Positions 1 to 12,291 of a DNA stretch of 64,000 nucleotides are shown in pieces; position 1 is the stretch's first letter, and every line of letters starts with the position of its first letter. The translations under genes were made by a program, and so were the position numbers. The stretch is taken from the NCBI RefSeq assembly GCF_037975245.1, contig NC_092562.1, forward strand, positions 8,659,001 to 8,723,000, given 5' to 3'. The stretch comes from Apostichopus japonicus (taxonomy: Eukaryota > Echinodermata > Holothuroidea > Aspidochirotida > Stichopodidae). The notes beneath the pieces were generated by a model, which searched no databases, was not told the origin of the DNA, and saw only the letters and a program-made list of their open reading frames with translations.

Positions 1-419
1 TTCTACCCCATGACCCCACCAAGGCCCTAAGGCGGGCCCCTGGACACTACGCCTTTATGCTCGCGTGCTCGGCGTGTTCGCTGGGCGAACACCGGCGGGA
101 AATCGGCAGTGTGTTCGCGGAAAATTAAAAGTGCAGTTATGCATCATGTTCAAGGTTTTCACGGAGGCCTTTGAGAAAATGAATGGTTAGTACAGTACAG
201 TGTATACATGCTGCACTAATGCTATGTGTAGGCCAAGGTTCACGAAGGTCATTGGTTATATTCGCGCGCCGTAGACGTGTTTTATAGGTTACGGAGGGTC
301 AGGTTTCCATGGATATTAATCGAAAATGAATAAGAGTTTAACTGACGCTAAAGAAATGGATCGTCTTGGGCAGATTAACAAATCATTGCAAGTATAAATA
401 AGTAGCTCTGCTGTGAAAA

Positions 420-545
420 AAAAAGTTCAATATCGGCTTGCTGTTATCGGCAATTAGGCAAAATTTTACCGATACCGATATGCTGCCGATATTGCAAATA
501 TCGGCCGATAACGATATTGAAAACGATTATCGGCGCAACACTAGT
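420..545. repeat. Palindromic TATCGGCCGATA-rich patch
   Basis: Words such as ATATCGG, CGATATCGG and TATCGGCCGATA recur in both orientations over about 120 bp, ending in ATCGGCGCAACACTAG. This looks like the end of an interspersed DNA element, but no partner terminus was found, so neither the family nor the borders can be given. Confidence 0.35.
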
Positions 546-763
546 TGTGTCTATCATTATGACTGAGATTGACAAATATGTTAACGAGATCACCCACCAT
601 ATCGCACGGTTCAATTATTACTGAAAGTTTCAAGAAACGGTTTCTGACATGCATGATGCAGTGTTGATGATATATGAACCTACACTCGTTGTGTTCGTGT
701 TAAGGGGGGGGGGGGCTGTCTTGTTTGGGTAAGTGGCGGGAAGGAGAGGAAGGTGGCAATGTA

Positions 764-1152
764 TTTATAGGGAGTGAAGACTCGCGCAAAAAGAAACGTC
801 TGATGCCGGTAATCTGACCTAGTTTCGAATGAGATGTAACAGAAGTGTTAGACACCACCATCGATCCCAGAAAATACAAACACAGCTTGCTACCGTCGGT
901 AATTAGACACTAGTGTACAGTCAATACATGCAGCAACGGCCAATACCCACAACACAGTGTACATAGCAGCGATGGACATCTCAGCAGGGAGTTGTTATGG
1001 AACTCCCTGATCTCAGGTCCAAATAAAATATAACAAGGAATCACGTTTCATTACTCTCTGCATTTTGTAGCGACAAGAAGAAAACTTCACTTGCAAGCAA
1101 CTATTTTTCAGAGGGCGGCACGCAGTTTAGGGCGAGTCTTCAATGCCTTTAA
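764..1152 (-). mobile_element. TTAA-type MITE, copy 1
   Basis: Read on the minus strand, this begins TTAAAGGCATTGAAGACTCG at 1152. It aligns along most of its length with the plus-strand copy at 33184-33551, sharing GCTTGCAAGTGA, GTCGCTACAA, TAATGAAACGTGAT, TTACCGACGGTAGCAAG and GCGCAAAAAGAAACGTC. The far end reads TTAT at 764-767 where TTAA is expected. Imperfect terminal inverted repeats built on GAAGACT and a TTAA target fit piggyBac- or Kolobok-type non-autonomous elements. No coding capacity is visible. The copy carries a 25-bp hairpin insertion at 985-1009. Confidence 0.75.
985..1009. mobile_element. 25-bp hairpin insertion inside MITE copy 1
   Basis: CAGGGAGTT and AACTCCCTG form a perfect 9-bp stem around the 7-nt loop GTTATGG. 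A perfect 7-bp duplication (ATCTCAG) flanks it at 978-984 and 1010-1016. The homologous MITE copy near 33.3 kb has a single ATCTCAG at the same place, which is an empty site. The unit therefore looks like an inserted micro-element with CAGGG termini, as in hAT elements. Confidence 0.6.
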
Positions 1153-1714
1153 GCGTTCCGATCTTTAAAGTTTGCTTCATATAAAGCATGTTATTCTTTT
1201 TCGATGCAACAGCATGAAGTATTGTCAAGAATTGAAAAGGATTGTTTTCCCGCTATGCTATTGCGCAACTAAACTAGGGTGTTCACGGTCCAGAAACTTC
1301 CCACGACCGAACATCGTGTACGTACGTTTAACTGCATAGCGTGCTATGTATTCAGGATAATTCTTAAATAGACATTATAGTGTTCACACGTCACTCAGTT
1401 CCGACAACCTTCATTAAAACGGTTTTCGTTTCAATGAAATGAACTTACATACAATGTAAACAAAGCAATAGGCAAATCATTTATGCTCTCAGTTCATTTC
1501 TTTTTATTACTCTGTGCCACAAACATCAAAAACATTTTGCATCTGAAATTGCAGTTAAAAACACGTCTCAGGTTATGCGAGGACCAATACCATACGCAAA
1601 GAAAAGAGGAATACCTTGTCCAGAATACATGTGGTAAAGAGAGGCAAGATCCAGACTGTACCAATAGGAAACCAAGAAGAGAATACTTGACCTTATACCA
1701 TCAGTGTTTACGGA

Positions 1715-1852
1715 ATATATCTATATATATATATATATATCTATATATATATATATCTACATGTATCTATATATATCTATATGTATATATATATCTACAT
1801 GTAGGCCTATATATATATCTTTATGTATCCATATATATCTAAATACACACAC

Positions 1853-1893
<41 letters not shown>

Positions 1894-1898
1894 ATATA
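1715..1898. repeat. TA/CTATA-rich microsatellite
   Basis: About 180 bp of nearly pure TA dinucleotides, broken by CTA and CATG units. Short ORFs across it encode only I/Y repeats and are not genes. Confidence 0.9.
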
Positions 1899-2984
1899 AG
1901 CGCATATATGATATGGTCTATAAGATTTATTCTTCGGAAATGCCAACCTTCTGCGTTCTTCTTTTTGTGCAGGGACGGATACGTTAAGTCTCACCAAGAG
2001 ATTAATTATTACTTCAAGAGTATTTTTCTTTACTATCTTGCTTATGCTGAGCTTTTTCAATACATCATCATGTTAGTCAGTATGGAAAAGCATTCGTTAC
2101 TAATTGATTACTTATAATAAGTTATAGAATATTAGTTCATACAATGTACGTCATGCATACAGTAACAAGATGACATAAATAAATCTCTCGATTACGTCAT
2201 CCAAAAGTATAAGTTGGTATCTATACACAGTCTGCACACAAAATCAATGCAGAAGCATCCTCCCACTCGAACAACCAGGCTGGCTACGCGCCTGCGTACA
2301 ACCAAATGAATGTCAAAGGCATTCTTCCACACCTTTGACTGGATTCAGAATGTTACCTTTTTCAGAAAGTATTTGTGCTAAACACGTTTAAGTACACGAA
2401 ACTGACATTTAAATATATCGCTCTCTGTATAAATAATCTTCCATTTTTAAATAATGATTTGCATTGATTTACATTTACAACTTATATTAAATAAAAGTCT
2501 CAGGACGTTACCAGGACGAGTATCTTTGAGACACTGAAAGAAAGCACAAAAAGCATATAAGGATATATGTCTGACGTCATAGTCATCGTCCGTGGTCTGT
2601 GGTCATCATCGGCTTGATAACTCATCAAATACTAGAGAGTGGTTTTAGGGGCTAATAATGTTGTTAATGAACTAAAGTTATCGTACTCTGTTTAAATTAA
2701 ATGACATATTAAGTTTGTAACTTTTGAGTATCAAAGACAAAAGTTGAAGGACCGTAAGTCACTTTCCTGTATATATTTTCGATCATTATGATATTGTTCG
2801 TCTTTAAGACTTATGCATTACGGTGGTGTACAGTCAACTTTACGGTTTCTAAGTCCTTCATGAACGAGCCCAACCATGTAACGCAACTTTTTCGAGTCGA
2901 CGTATTGAGCCTAACACACTCACACGACATACGCCCTCTACTGATATCACTACCAGAGGGGGGACAAACAAAAACTGGGCGCGT

Positions 2985-3231
2985 AATTTTTTTCCCTAGG
3001 ACGAATAAGGGCATCGGCCAATCAAATCCCTGGATTCCAAACATGTGACGCTTTTTAAATAAAACATGTTCTGAATCTTTTTTCCTAGTTTTGACCCCAG
3101 ATCATGAACGACAATCTTCATATGCACCGACACGGGGTCCCTAACTCACTTACTAAACCCTAACTCTGATTTCAAACGAATTTGTAAATTCCTGAAAAAC
3201 CTGAAACCCTTATTCGTCCTAGGAAAAAAAT
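2985..3231. mobile_element. Inverted-repeat element (CCTAGGACGAATAAGGG arms)
   Basis: A roughly 26-bp arm at 2985-3011 (containing CCTAGGACGAATAAGGG) is repeated in reverse complement at 3207-3231, about 195 bp apart. The pair looks like the terminal inverted repeats of a small non-autonomous DNA element. No clear target duplication was found, so the exact ends are uncertain. Confidence 0.5.
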
Positions 3232-3597
3232 CAGGCAACCTGGGCAGTCCATCAAGGTTGAGCGTAGCCACTGGCCATTAGATCATAGCAGCTAATCGGC
3301 TATATTTACAGAGAGCTATACGTCTTGTTATATTTCACTGGAATTGCGTATTGTACAAGTGTGGTGAATTGTGGAGCAAATTAAAACTGTACTTGTTTGT
3401 ATGATTAACTTAAGTTTCCATATAGTATAATGACAGGTCGACCTTCGATTAATTCATGGAGCTAAAATAGTCGCACTTTTTGTGCAAATACCGAATAGTA
3501 ACATTCTCGGTTCCCTCCACTAAACTCCTTGATGTTAATATGTTCAATTTATTGTATAACTACCAGACATTTGAAGTGACTGATTGTTGCTGCACAA

Positions 3598-3599
<2 letters not shown>

Positions 3600-3624
<25 letters not shown>
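3600..3624. repeat. (ATT)n microsatellite
   Basis: Eight uninterrupted ATT units, about 25 bp. Confidence 0.9.
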
Positions 3625-3628
<4 letters not shown>

Positions 3629-5068
3629 TTTTATCACAGGTGAGCGCTTCATGTTTTCTGAACGTCCGCTTACAATCAATGTATATTACATCAAACTGCA
3701 AAAGTTTCCCTTTACATGCAGTATAAATAACACATTGAACAAAGTAATGCAGGGAGGCCGTTGAGGAGTGTAACAGTACATAGATACCGATCATTTCAAA
3801 CATCTCTTCAACATATCTGAAATATGCATTAACCATTCGTGGTAGAAAACAACAGTGGGTCGTCAGTGTGTGTATGTATTGGGGGGGGGGGAGGAGGAGG
3901 GGGATTGCGGCCCATGGGCTAGAGGTTGCGAGTTCTGAGAATGGCAATAAAATAAGTGGCTTTAGGGGCCTAATCATATGAAGCCTTCGTCGTTTGAGTC
4001 AACATTGTCTCGATGAGTCTCATAACTTATGCTGTTGTTACTATCTAGATCAAAATAATCACTTCAGGTAATTGGATTCATTCTTATCAGCCTCCATTCC
4101 TTTAGATCACACGCGAATGTACTATTTACGATAATTTCATGATATAGATATACATTGCTTGCATAGGATAAGTCCAAACATTTGTTGTACACTGTTATAT
4201 ATTTTTAGAACAAAAAATGATAAGTTCTCTGATTACCAATATATACTGTAACATGTCCAGTATTTTAAGATAATTGCATGGTTTTAATGCATAATTATTA
4301 TTTACTCTATCTCAGCCTCTTGAAAATAATTTAGTATACAGTATAAGAAGGTGAAACCTTCACTTCAAGTAAACAAAAAACAAACCGTCGCAGTTTAGAG
4401 AAGCTCATTGACTCTTAAGTATATCTTCTTAGGCGCCATTAAGGCAAGTACTTTAACACAGCCGTGACTTCTTAAGAACATTTAACGAACACTTCGTTTA
4501 TGAAGTATTCCCTATGTCAAACCACAACAAGCGTATTAGATATACTTCATAATTAGTATGAAAAGCATTCCAAGAAACTGCAAATAGTTAGTTGAAAATT
4601 GTCTGAATTTAGACTGCTGCCATCAGTTGTTGTGACTGGTCCCCGTTATTCCAGTGGAACACTTAGCACGGGGATTGTGGCTAGTAACAGTGACTTTTTA
4701 AAAAAAAAATATTCTGTGGTAATAATTACCAAATTGAATCGGTTGTTTTCAAAAACTACGTTTTCCAAGTTTAATGGCAAGAATTTTTACACATGCTTTT
4801 TTTGGGAATGAATTTCGTAGGAATGGGAAGAACTTAATGTCAGCCTTTTTCATAACATGAGCAAAAGAACATATTTGTTTGGAAACATTTTTGAAACAGC
4901 AACTGAATCAATACCAGACAATCAATCCAGACAAGCGTTGCTTCATCACAGCCAACATCAAGATTAAATTATGACGTAACGACCTATTTCCCTCCGAGAG
5001 CAAAGAACGGTGCATATGCGAATGACGTCACATTGTCACGTTGTCACGTGGTCTTCGGCACCCAGTCC

Positions 5069-5862
5069 TCAGAATGTACATCCGCACGACTCTATCGTCA
5101 TCTCTGGAATCACGGAGCTTACGAAGTTGGAATTGTCGTGGTATATCAATTCGAGATGAGACATAGCTCTAGGAGAGCAGCAAGTTTCAAACTCAAAGCC
5201 AAGGTTTTGCATTTCGCGGTTTCTCGCCTGATGGATGGTTGCTAACAAACCTGCGTTACTGGTCTCTAAATGGGTCGAGAGGTGACAGGCTCCTCTGCAA
5301 AAATTGGCTTGAAAACCTTGTGGCATAATAATCCAGTCCCAGCCAATGTCACGGAACCTGATGAATAAACTTTCTTTGCAGCAGGCGGAACTTCCGACAA
5401 AGGTACACTCACTACTTCGCCTGACTCGAGAACTTCGCTTACTCTTAGATGTATCTATCATGATAAATGGTGCAAATCCACCTTGCGTCGAGGCCGATAG
5501 AGCTTGGACCACCTCACTTTCATCCACGCCAAGATCATCACATTTGACCTGGATCAAATGTTCACCGAGACCATGTTTCTGCCATCTCCTGACACTATGT
5601 TTGAGGTCAAAGGTCAGCCATCCGACCATGCTTGGATCTTGGAGCACAGTTGATCCTAAAGTTGCCGGTAGATAATGATGGCGGGCTGGTTTTTCCTCCA
5701 CGCCGACAGTGACGTTCCTCAATATCGGCTGATTGGTGAAGACCGAGCCATTCCAGTAGACCCATAGTTCAGCAGATTGGATGTTTTTGTTGGTATTGGA
5801 TGAAGAGAAGCGGAATGTGAAACATTTCCCAGCAGATGAGCCCTCCCAACATGGTGTGTCAT
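5069..5862 (-). CDS. Activin/inhibin-beta-like TGF-beta ligand, coding exon 2 (residues 287-550)
   Basis: This exon encodes the end of the propeptide and the whole mature ligand of a secreted activin-type growth factor, which signals as a disulfide-linked dimer through type I/II Ser/Thr kinase receptors. The acceptor TTTTCAG precedes 5862. Its first two bases complete the codon left open by the phase-1 donor at 21334, giving Gln286-Asp287. A propeptide block AELWVYWNGSVF and an N-glycosylation motif NVT follow. The basic site RVRR (432-435) leads to a 115-aa mature domain with nine cysteines at 439, 447, 448, 475, 479, 514, 515, 546 and 548. It includes DIGWDWIIMPQGFQANFC and the C-terminal CGCTF before TGA. 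Nine cysteines with an ACC near the start are the activin/inhibin-beta pattern; BMPs have seven. Orthology to a specific vertebrate INHB paralogue cannot be set by eye. Family assignment is very secure. Confidence 0.93.
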
Positions 5863-7880
5863 CTGAAAAGAGACGAAGAGATTTTAAATGTTATTTCATG
5901 TGTTGTTATGGTTGCAAATTTACCATTCAAAGAGAGAAGCTAACCACAAAATTGCATCTTAACCCTGTGCAACACAGATCTTTGTTATATTAAAAAATTA
6001 TCTTATATTTAAGGAAATCTTGCTCCGTTTGTGATATCCTTTTTGAGGTCAGCCATGTCATAGTGCTACGTGGGTGAAACCTGTCATTTCTTCACTTTTT
6101 TTTTTGCTCTATTGAAGACATTGGCTGGAATGTATTATAGTGTTGGCACTGAAACAAATGCCGGTATTAGATGAAGTAAACAGTTTAGATTCAGCATTTG
6201 TAAACCCATCCCAAATCAGATAATAGATAAAGATAAACTAAGCACATGTTGCTATGAAATGTAATATTTAAGGTTAGTATATAAGTCTTCATTTTTGTTT
6301 AAAAACAAACAATGAAACATAAACATCTCTCAAATGAAAACAAGAATCTTTCTTGATGTTTGGGAAAGTTGTAAACTACAAGTATCTCTATAAATGACAT
6401 ATATCAATGCCGATGGTTTTCCTTTCTTTCTCATTTGTATATCTAATTTTTTTAATGAGACCGTATTTTTTGATCGATATCGTTGATGAAGTGCGCACCT
6501 TAATAAACGTAATATACTCCTAACAGTGAGTCATATGGCATGCAGTGATACTTGTGGATACAAATCCACAAAGATATGGACCGTGGACGCCTAATGAAAG
6601 AGTACGTCCCTCTAAGCGATGATCTACGGACGGATGGGGCCAGCACATATATCCTGAATACAATCTGATTGATCTGCTTAATCTGTGCATTAATCTCATA
6701 GTCACCTTTGTGCTATATTGATGTAACCGCTGTTTACATCACACATTCAAGGTTTAATTGTGTTACCTGAGAGCGAGTTACTGTTTTGATAAAGAGTGTT
6801 GCAAGACAATGCCTCAGCTGTCCAAAGTTCCACTTACTAGTCAGTTTTCACCCCAACACAATTGAAGACTTATCACAGATTCTCCCGTATAACAACTTAC
6901 GCAACAACACCACAATGTCCAGCTTTTGTTTGCGGGCTTTGTTTATTCTATATCTCTGGGATGGATTACAGTAACTTTAATCAAACGGATATTCTTGGTA
7001 AACTGGTATTTATCAGAGTGTTAACAAAGCCATAGGTGCACAGGTGTGTATTTATTGACAGAATATCAAGCTGTCATATATGGAAGCATCTAACATAATG
7101 ATCGCACTGTACACGGATAGTGGTTTTTTTCACCTGAAGATGATCTTCGTTATCATGCGGTTACCTGAGAGCGATTTCTGTGATATATTTTAATCTTAAT
7201 CACAGGTGAACAAAGTGCGATCCGCAAAAAGGTTTTCCGAACCCTATATTAATGCGTTCCACGGAACCTTATAGCAAGAAGACACGGGAAGTGCCATGAC
7301 AATTGGGATATTGCAAATAGGGTCTACTTACGATATTTCGACATAACGGATGGACTTTCAGAGCTTTTATTAATTTATTTCCCATATTAATGTTGCACTT
7401 CCAAATTTGTCCCTGGAGTAGCTACACCAGATTCAGTTAAGCAGCCAAAGCTAAGATATCGTGCGCATCCCAGACCTAAAAGTATACATAAATTTCATAT
7501 CTGACGAACTCTGTCGATTTAATTATATATTACATTGAAAACGTAACATAAATACAATAATTCCATTTCAGTTCTTGCAAAACCGGTTTCTTCTTACTTT
7601 CAAACTTTAATATTCAGTCATGGAACTGCATGTCTTGATGTTTAGTATTGAATAGTAAAGCGTAGAAACAAAATCAACTCCAAATGCTGCTTGAAAGTTC
7701 TGATCCCTTCATACACCCTTCATATATGGCAAGGTATTGAAAACATCTTGGTACTATTTTACCTTCGATCTTTAGCTTTATATTGCTATTATGTTGCAAA
7801 TGACCCAAACAACATCTGCAACCAAGAACATTTTATGCAAGAACAACAGATATTAACGTGAAACGAATCACGTGACCAAT

Positions 7881-7909
7881 ATACTACTACTACTACTACT
7901 ACTACTACG

Positions 7910-7972
<63 letters not shown>

Positions 7973-8024
7973 GCTACTACTGCTACTACTGCTACTGCTG
8001 CTACTGCTACTACTGCTACTACTG

Positions 8025-8063
<39 letters not shown>

Positions 8064-8085
8064 ATATAACTACTACTACCACATC

Positions 8086-8117
<32 letters not shown>

Positions 8118-8325
8118 ATATAACTACTACTACCACATCTACTACTACCACTACTACTACTACCACCAATATAACTTCTACTACTTCTACTACTACTACT
8201 ACTACTAATACCACCACCAATATTAATACTACTACTAGTACTACCACTACTACCATCGATATTAATACTACTACTACTACTTCTACTACTACTACTACTA
8301 CCTTCTACTACTAGTTCTACTTCTA
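7881..8325. repeat. Compound (CTA/CTG/CCA)n trinucleotide tract
   Basis: About 445 bp of near-continuous TAC/CTA triplets with CTG, CCA and AATATA interruptions. A sub-block with CCACCAATATAACTACTACT recurs three or four times. Because the period is 3, every frame stays open, which gives spurious poly-Val, poly-Ser and poly-Leu ORFs. Confidence 0.95.
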
Positions 8326-9191
8326 CTGCTGCTGCGGTTACTACCACGATTATTAGGATTACTGTCTGAGGGACATCCATGTTAAGGAACACAGAATACC
8401 CCCGCCTTCGTTTATCAAGCTGTTACAAATATTCATATCAAAACTGTTCTGGTCTGAGTGAAGAATAAGTGTATGTAGTGTGTCATGACTTCAGCTTACG
8501 TAGACTGATTAAGGCAATGCTCTGGTGAGCTCTTCAGGGAAATTGAAAGTCTATTAATAAATTCTCTTAGAAAAAAAGTGTTAATCTCTCGCATAGTCGA
8601 TACGAGGAATACTAGACATCACGTCACCAGATGATCTTTAAACTCCTATATAAGGTAGAAAAATGATTTCTGAGTTATTACGCATGATCACGTGATTGGA
8701 TATGAACAATTTAGCAACCATAATCAGATCAAAGGGGCTAGACAAGGCCAGGAAAACAGAGACTGAGGTATGGTTAATGGAAATAGCTACAATTTAATAT
8801 ATTGCGTAGTTGAGGTTGCAACCGCCATCATCTTAACCTCACCCCCCCCCATATTTGATTTTCACAAAGCCTGTACGAACATACTATGTACGTAAGACTT
8901 ATTGCATAGGGTTGATGAAGGGAACGTCACCTTCCCATTGCAAGATATTCTATATGTTAGGTAAACCCGTCTTCTGTGGATGGAGGAGAGCATTGGAAGG
9001 GGGGGGGGGATGATCTTTTCACATGCCATCTTCTATCCCCTGTCAGTATGATGTAATTTATTCTTAGCTTAAGAAATGCTGATATTGAAAATTTTAGTGA
9101 CTACCTTAAATGTAGTCATCTTGAGGATTGGCGTGTCATTCACAAACGATTTTCTTGAGATAAAATTGTCATTGTACTCTTGGGAACTTCC

Positions 9192-9519
9192 TCCCATCAC
9201 CCAACCACATCACCCCACCCCACCACATCACCCCACCACATCACCCCACCACATCACCCCACCACATCACCCCACTACACCACACCACTACCTCACCACA
9301 CTACATCTCCCCTTTACCCCCACCACATCACCCCACTACAATACCCCACCACATCACCCCACCACAACATCCCACAACATCACCCCACCAAATCACCCCA
9401 CTACACCACACCACTACCTCACCACACTACATCTCCCCCTTTACCCCCACCACATCACCCCACTACAATACCCCACCACATCACCCCGCCACATCACCCC
9501 ACTACATCACCCCACCACT
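9192..9519. repeat. CCCCACCACATCA minisatellite
   Basis: About 330 bp of short, imperfect units of CCCCACCACATCA type with TACACCA variants. A higher-order duplication is visible: the block ending in CCTCACCACACTACATCTCC occurs twice, about 125 bp apart. The plus strand is almost without G. Confidence 0.93.
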
Positions 9520-9696
9520 GCGTGAGCGTATCACACCGAACCTCCCTGAGAGGTGTATAAACTGATATAAGCACCATTGTTGCTGACTGTGTTACCAAAT
9601 AATCAATTGAGAGAGTTCAACTGTTTCAAAGGTCACATTGCCTGCGGTCCTAAGTTAATTATACAAGTAGCAGTTCCCTGGTTTGACTATGGAGCT

Positions 9697-9756
9697 ACTC
9701 ATCGTGTGATGTGGTATGACACACTGGCCCACATATATCCACATCACACGATGAGT
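9697..9756. other. Perfect 18-bp hairpin
   Basis: ACTCATCGTGTGATGTGG at 9697-9714 is exactly reverse-complemented at 9739-9756, with a 24-nt loop. It could be a cruciform, a remnant of a small inverted-repeat element, or a small-RNA precursor. Only the inverted repeat itself is certain. Confidence 0.7.
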
Positions 9757-10007
9757 TTATGATCTCATCAAGCCGTGAATTCTATTGTTCGATACACTTC
9801 CCCTACACTTTTCTATAAACTATTCATTCACCAATTGGAGAACACTTACGAACACTTACCGAGATGCATATATATAGTAACATCATCATAGCGACATCAT
9901 ATTGTTTGTATAGCAAACCAGTAATACATGTAGTTCGTAACGATCACCTAATCACATATATCGATTAAATCACTGTAACCCACAGTAGTGTGTGTTACCT
10001 ACATATG

Positions 10008-10077
10008 TGAGGGGAGGGGAGGGGAGGGGGAGGGAGAGGGGGACGGGGATTGGGATGGGGAGGGGATGGGAAGAGAT
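10008..10077 (+). repeat. Polypurine GGGGA tract
   Basis: About 70 bp of the plus strand is almost entirely G and A, with ten or more GGGG runs. It has intramolecular G-quadruplex or triplex potential. No function is implied by the sequence alone. Confidence 0.85.
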
Positions 10078-12267
10078 ATATACTCTATATAAACTAAAAG
10101 AGATGTTATGATTCCCTTCAAATTCTGGACACTTCAAATTCTAAATAGTGATTCGCATTTAGCGTTTAAATGACCTCATCGAATACTGCAAAGAAGCATA
10201 GACAAAAATCATTTGAGAGAATCAGAAAAAGTGATATTACCAGCCTATTTGCTGTGTGACCTCTATTACAAACAATGACGTGTAAATAAAAAATCAGATT
10301 ATTTTAAGGTTTCTGGTTAGGTTTTCTTTCGCCATCTTTCATTTTATTGAAGTGCCATCGAATAATTTATGATTAAGGTCATTTCGAGTTCATTTCGGAA
10401 GTTGTGCACCTCTGAGGTGTATCGAGGTGTGACATTCTCAAAATTTTTCTTTTACTTCTTGAAATACCACTGTCGCTAGAAAGCATAAACTATCGGAAAA
10501 ACGTTTGCAATCGTAGAATATGCTGATCAGAGTTACCCTGGACGAAAAGACCAGTGCCCTGCCTAAGGCGCACACACACACACATTTGTTAGAAATACGA
10601 CACACTAGAGAAGGTTCGGCAGCATTTCAAGGATGCCCTTGAAGAAAATCTGAAAGTTGTTGATTATCTTACTCAGCAGGCTATGCCATCTCCGGGCTGA
10701 AACCTCGTTTAGTAGTTAATATGCTAATGGCAAGGACATGAATAAACCCACAGTATAACCACGTACAGTTATCGACCAGCACGAACAGGGAAATAATTCA
10801 CAAAAATACCAACTCTTCACATGAAAGCTAAATTTTCAAAGTTGAAAAGAGCAATGACCCAAAGTAAATGACCTTTTCACGTTGCACAGTATGAGAGCAG
10901 AGAACTCTGTTTCTTTGACCAATTTGGTTTCTATAATTATACTCTACTTGGTGCTGACCTGATCAAAGCCACCTCGGTTGGTGGCATTAATACGGTTGAA
11001 GGAATTGTTGCGCTCTCCACATTGGTACACACACACACACAAACAAAGGTGTATTGTACAGTCAGACTGTGGACCCCATCGTACTTGCTATTGTTCAAAT
11101 TCAGGTTCCCGGACCAAAACAATAAAATCCTCACGAGGACGTCGTGACTCTTTTCAAGTAATGACGTCTGAGGACTTCGAATTTGTTTGTTCAAGTCCTC
11201 AGTCAGAATACAAAACAATGACATTTGGCAATGAAATAGAGATGGAAAGTTGGTCGTTAAATAATATAAGGAAAGCATCACCATACGTGATGTAGTCTAG
11301 CAATAAGTGTTGGTATGTGCGTGACAACTTGTCCTAACACTATCCAAACATGAGGAATGTCTCTTACATGTTCACTCCATTAGTTCCATAATTGATCAAC
11401 ATAAGGCAAACTACACAGGCCAGGTCGGTGTAATGGACCGACAATCACATTAATGCTGCTATCATATATTATAAAAACGATCAATCCTGTCGTTAATCAT
11501 AAGGAGCCGACGTGACAATCAGCGAGGAAGACCTCAGGAGAAATGGCAATCAGTTTCTCTTTTTGTTTAAAAAAGAAAACCCGACAAATGGATCGACCTC
11601 ACTCGATTCAGCCCACACATGTAGACCCAAAAATACATAGAGGTATGTAATAGGTACATCACATCGATAATGTGGGAATGTACTAACAGATGATATGGAC
11701 TTATGGTTTACTAAGGGAGCTGTTATGTAGCTAAATACCAGCTCCCTGGATCATACACGTCGTTCTTTTCAGATATCGCTAGTTTCAAACCATGTCCAGA
11801 GGCAGTTATGTTTTAAATGGGTTAAATAAAAGCAGATAATAGAGCTGAGCCCAATTACTAGATTCTCATCTTTATGACTCTTACAAGAAATCATCTTGTT
11901 ACGGCTATCTGATCTCTCTACTGCAGGCAGGGCCCTCCAAAGATTACGTCTCCAGGGGCCTCTTTGTGTGTGGGCTCTTTTTCACCAACTGCATTCAAAG
12001 AGTCCCGCTTAAATTCAAACAGTCTTATTTCTCCTAGTGCCAAGATAGAGACAGAATGAGAGAATAGGCAACAGAGATAAACTGGCTAATCTACATAAAG
12101 GACACCGGTCCTTGGTCAGACATTCTTAATTGCAGGGATACTAACAATTTAGAATGTGCACCGGCAATTTAAGGAATGACACAACACGCGTGTCCTCTTA
12201 CTGGTGAGGGCTTTTGTACACTAAGTGGTGGAGCACTAGATGGTAAGGGCACAGTAGTATGTTTGAA

Positions 12268-12291
12268 GGGGGCACGTCTCTATGTGCCCCC
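12268..12291. other. GC-rich 8-bp hairpin
   Basis: GGGGGCAC and GTGCCCCC surround an 8-nt loop, directly followed by GGCCCGGCTACGGGCC, itself an imperfect palindrome. The run is strikingly GC-rich against AT-rich surroundings and is probably part of an interspersed repeat whose borders were not found. Confidence 0.45.

Larger units (their letters stand above)
1..5068. other. Sequence 3' of the activin-like gene
   Basis: No coding exon is recognisable on either strand. The stretch holds the repeats listed separately (a TATCGG-rich patch, a TTAA MITE, a TA-rich tract, an inverted-repeat element and a short ATT run) plus G tracts at 704-715 and 3881-3891. The 3' UTR of the activin-like gene should start at 5068 and run to lower coordinates. 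A minus-strand AATAAA lies near 3552-3547, but it is too distant to assign with confidence. Confidence 0.6.

Noticed and set aside
5720-5722. Translation start for the mature TGF-beta region
   Set aside because: The codon is TTG within a continuous exon; the frame continues upstream to the acceptor at 5863 and joins exon 1 in phase.
7789-8392. Poly-Val, poly-Ser and poly-Leu ORFs
   Set aside because: Products of a trinucleotide microsatellite that leaves every frame open.
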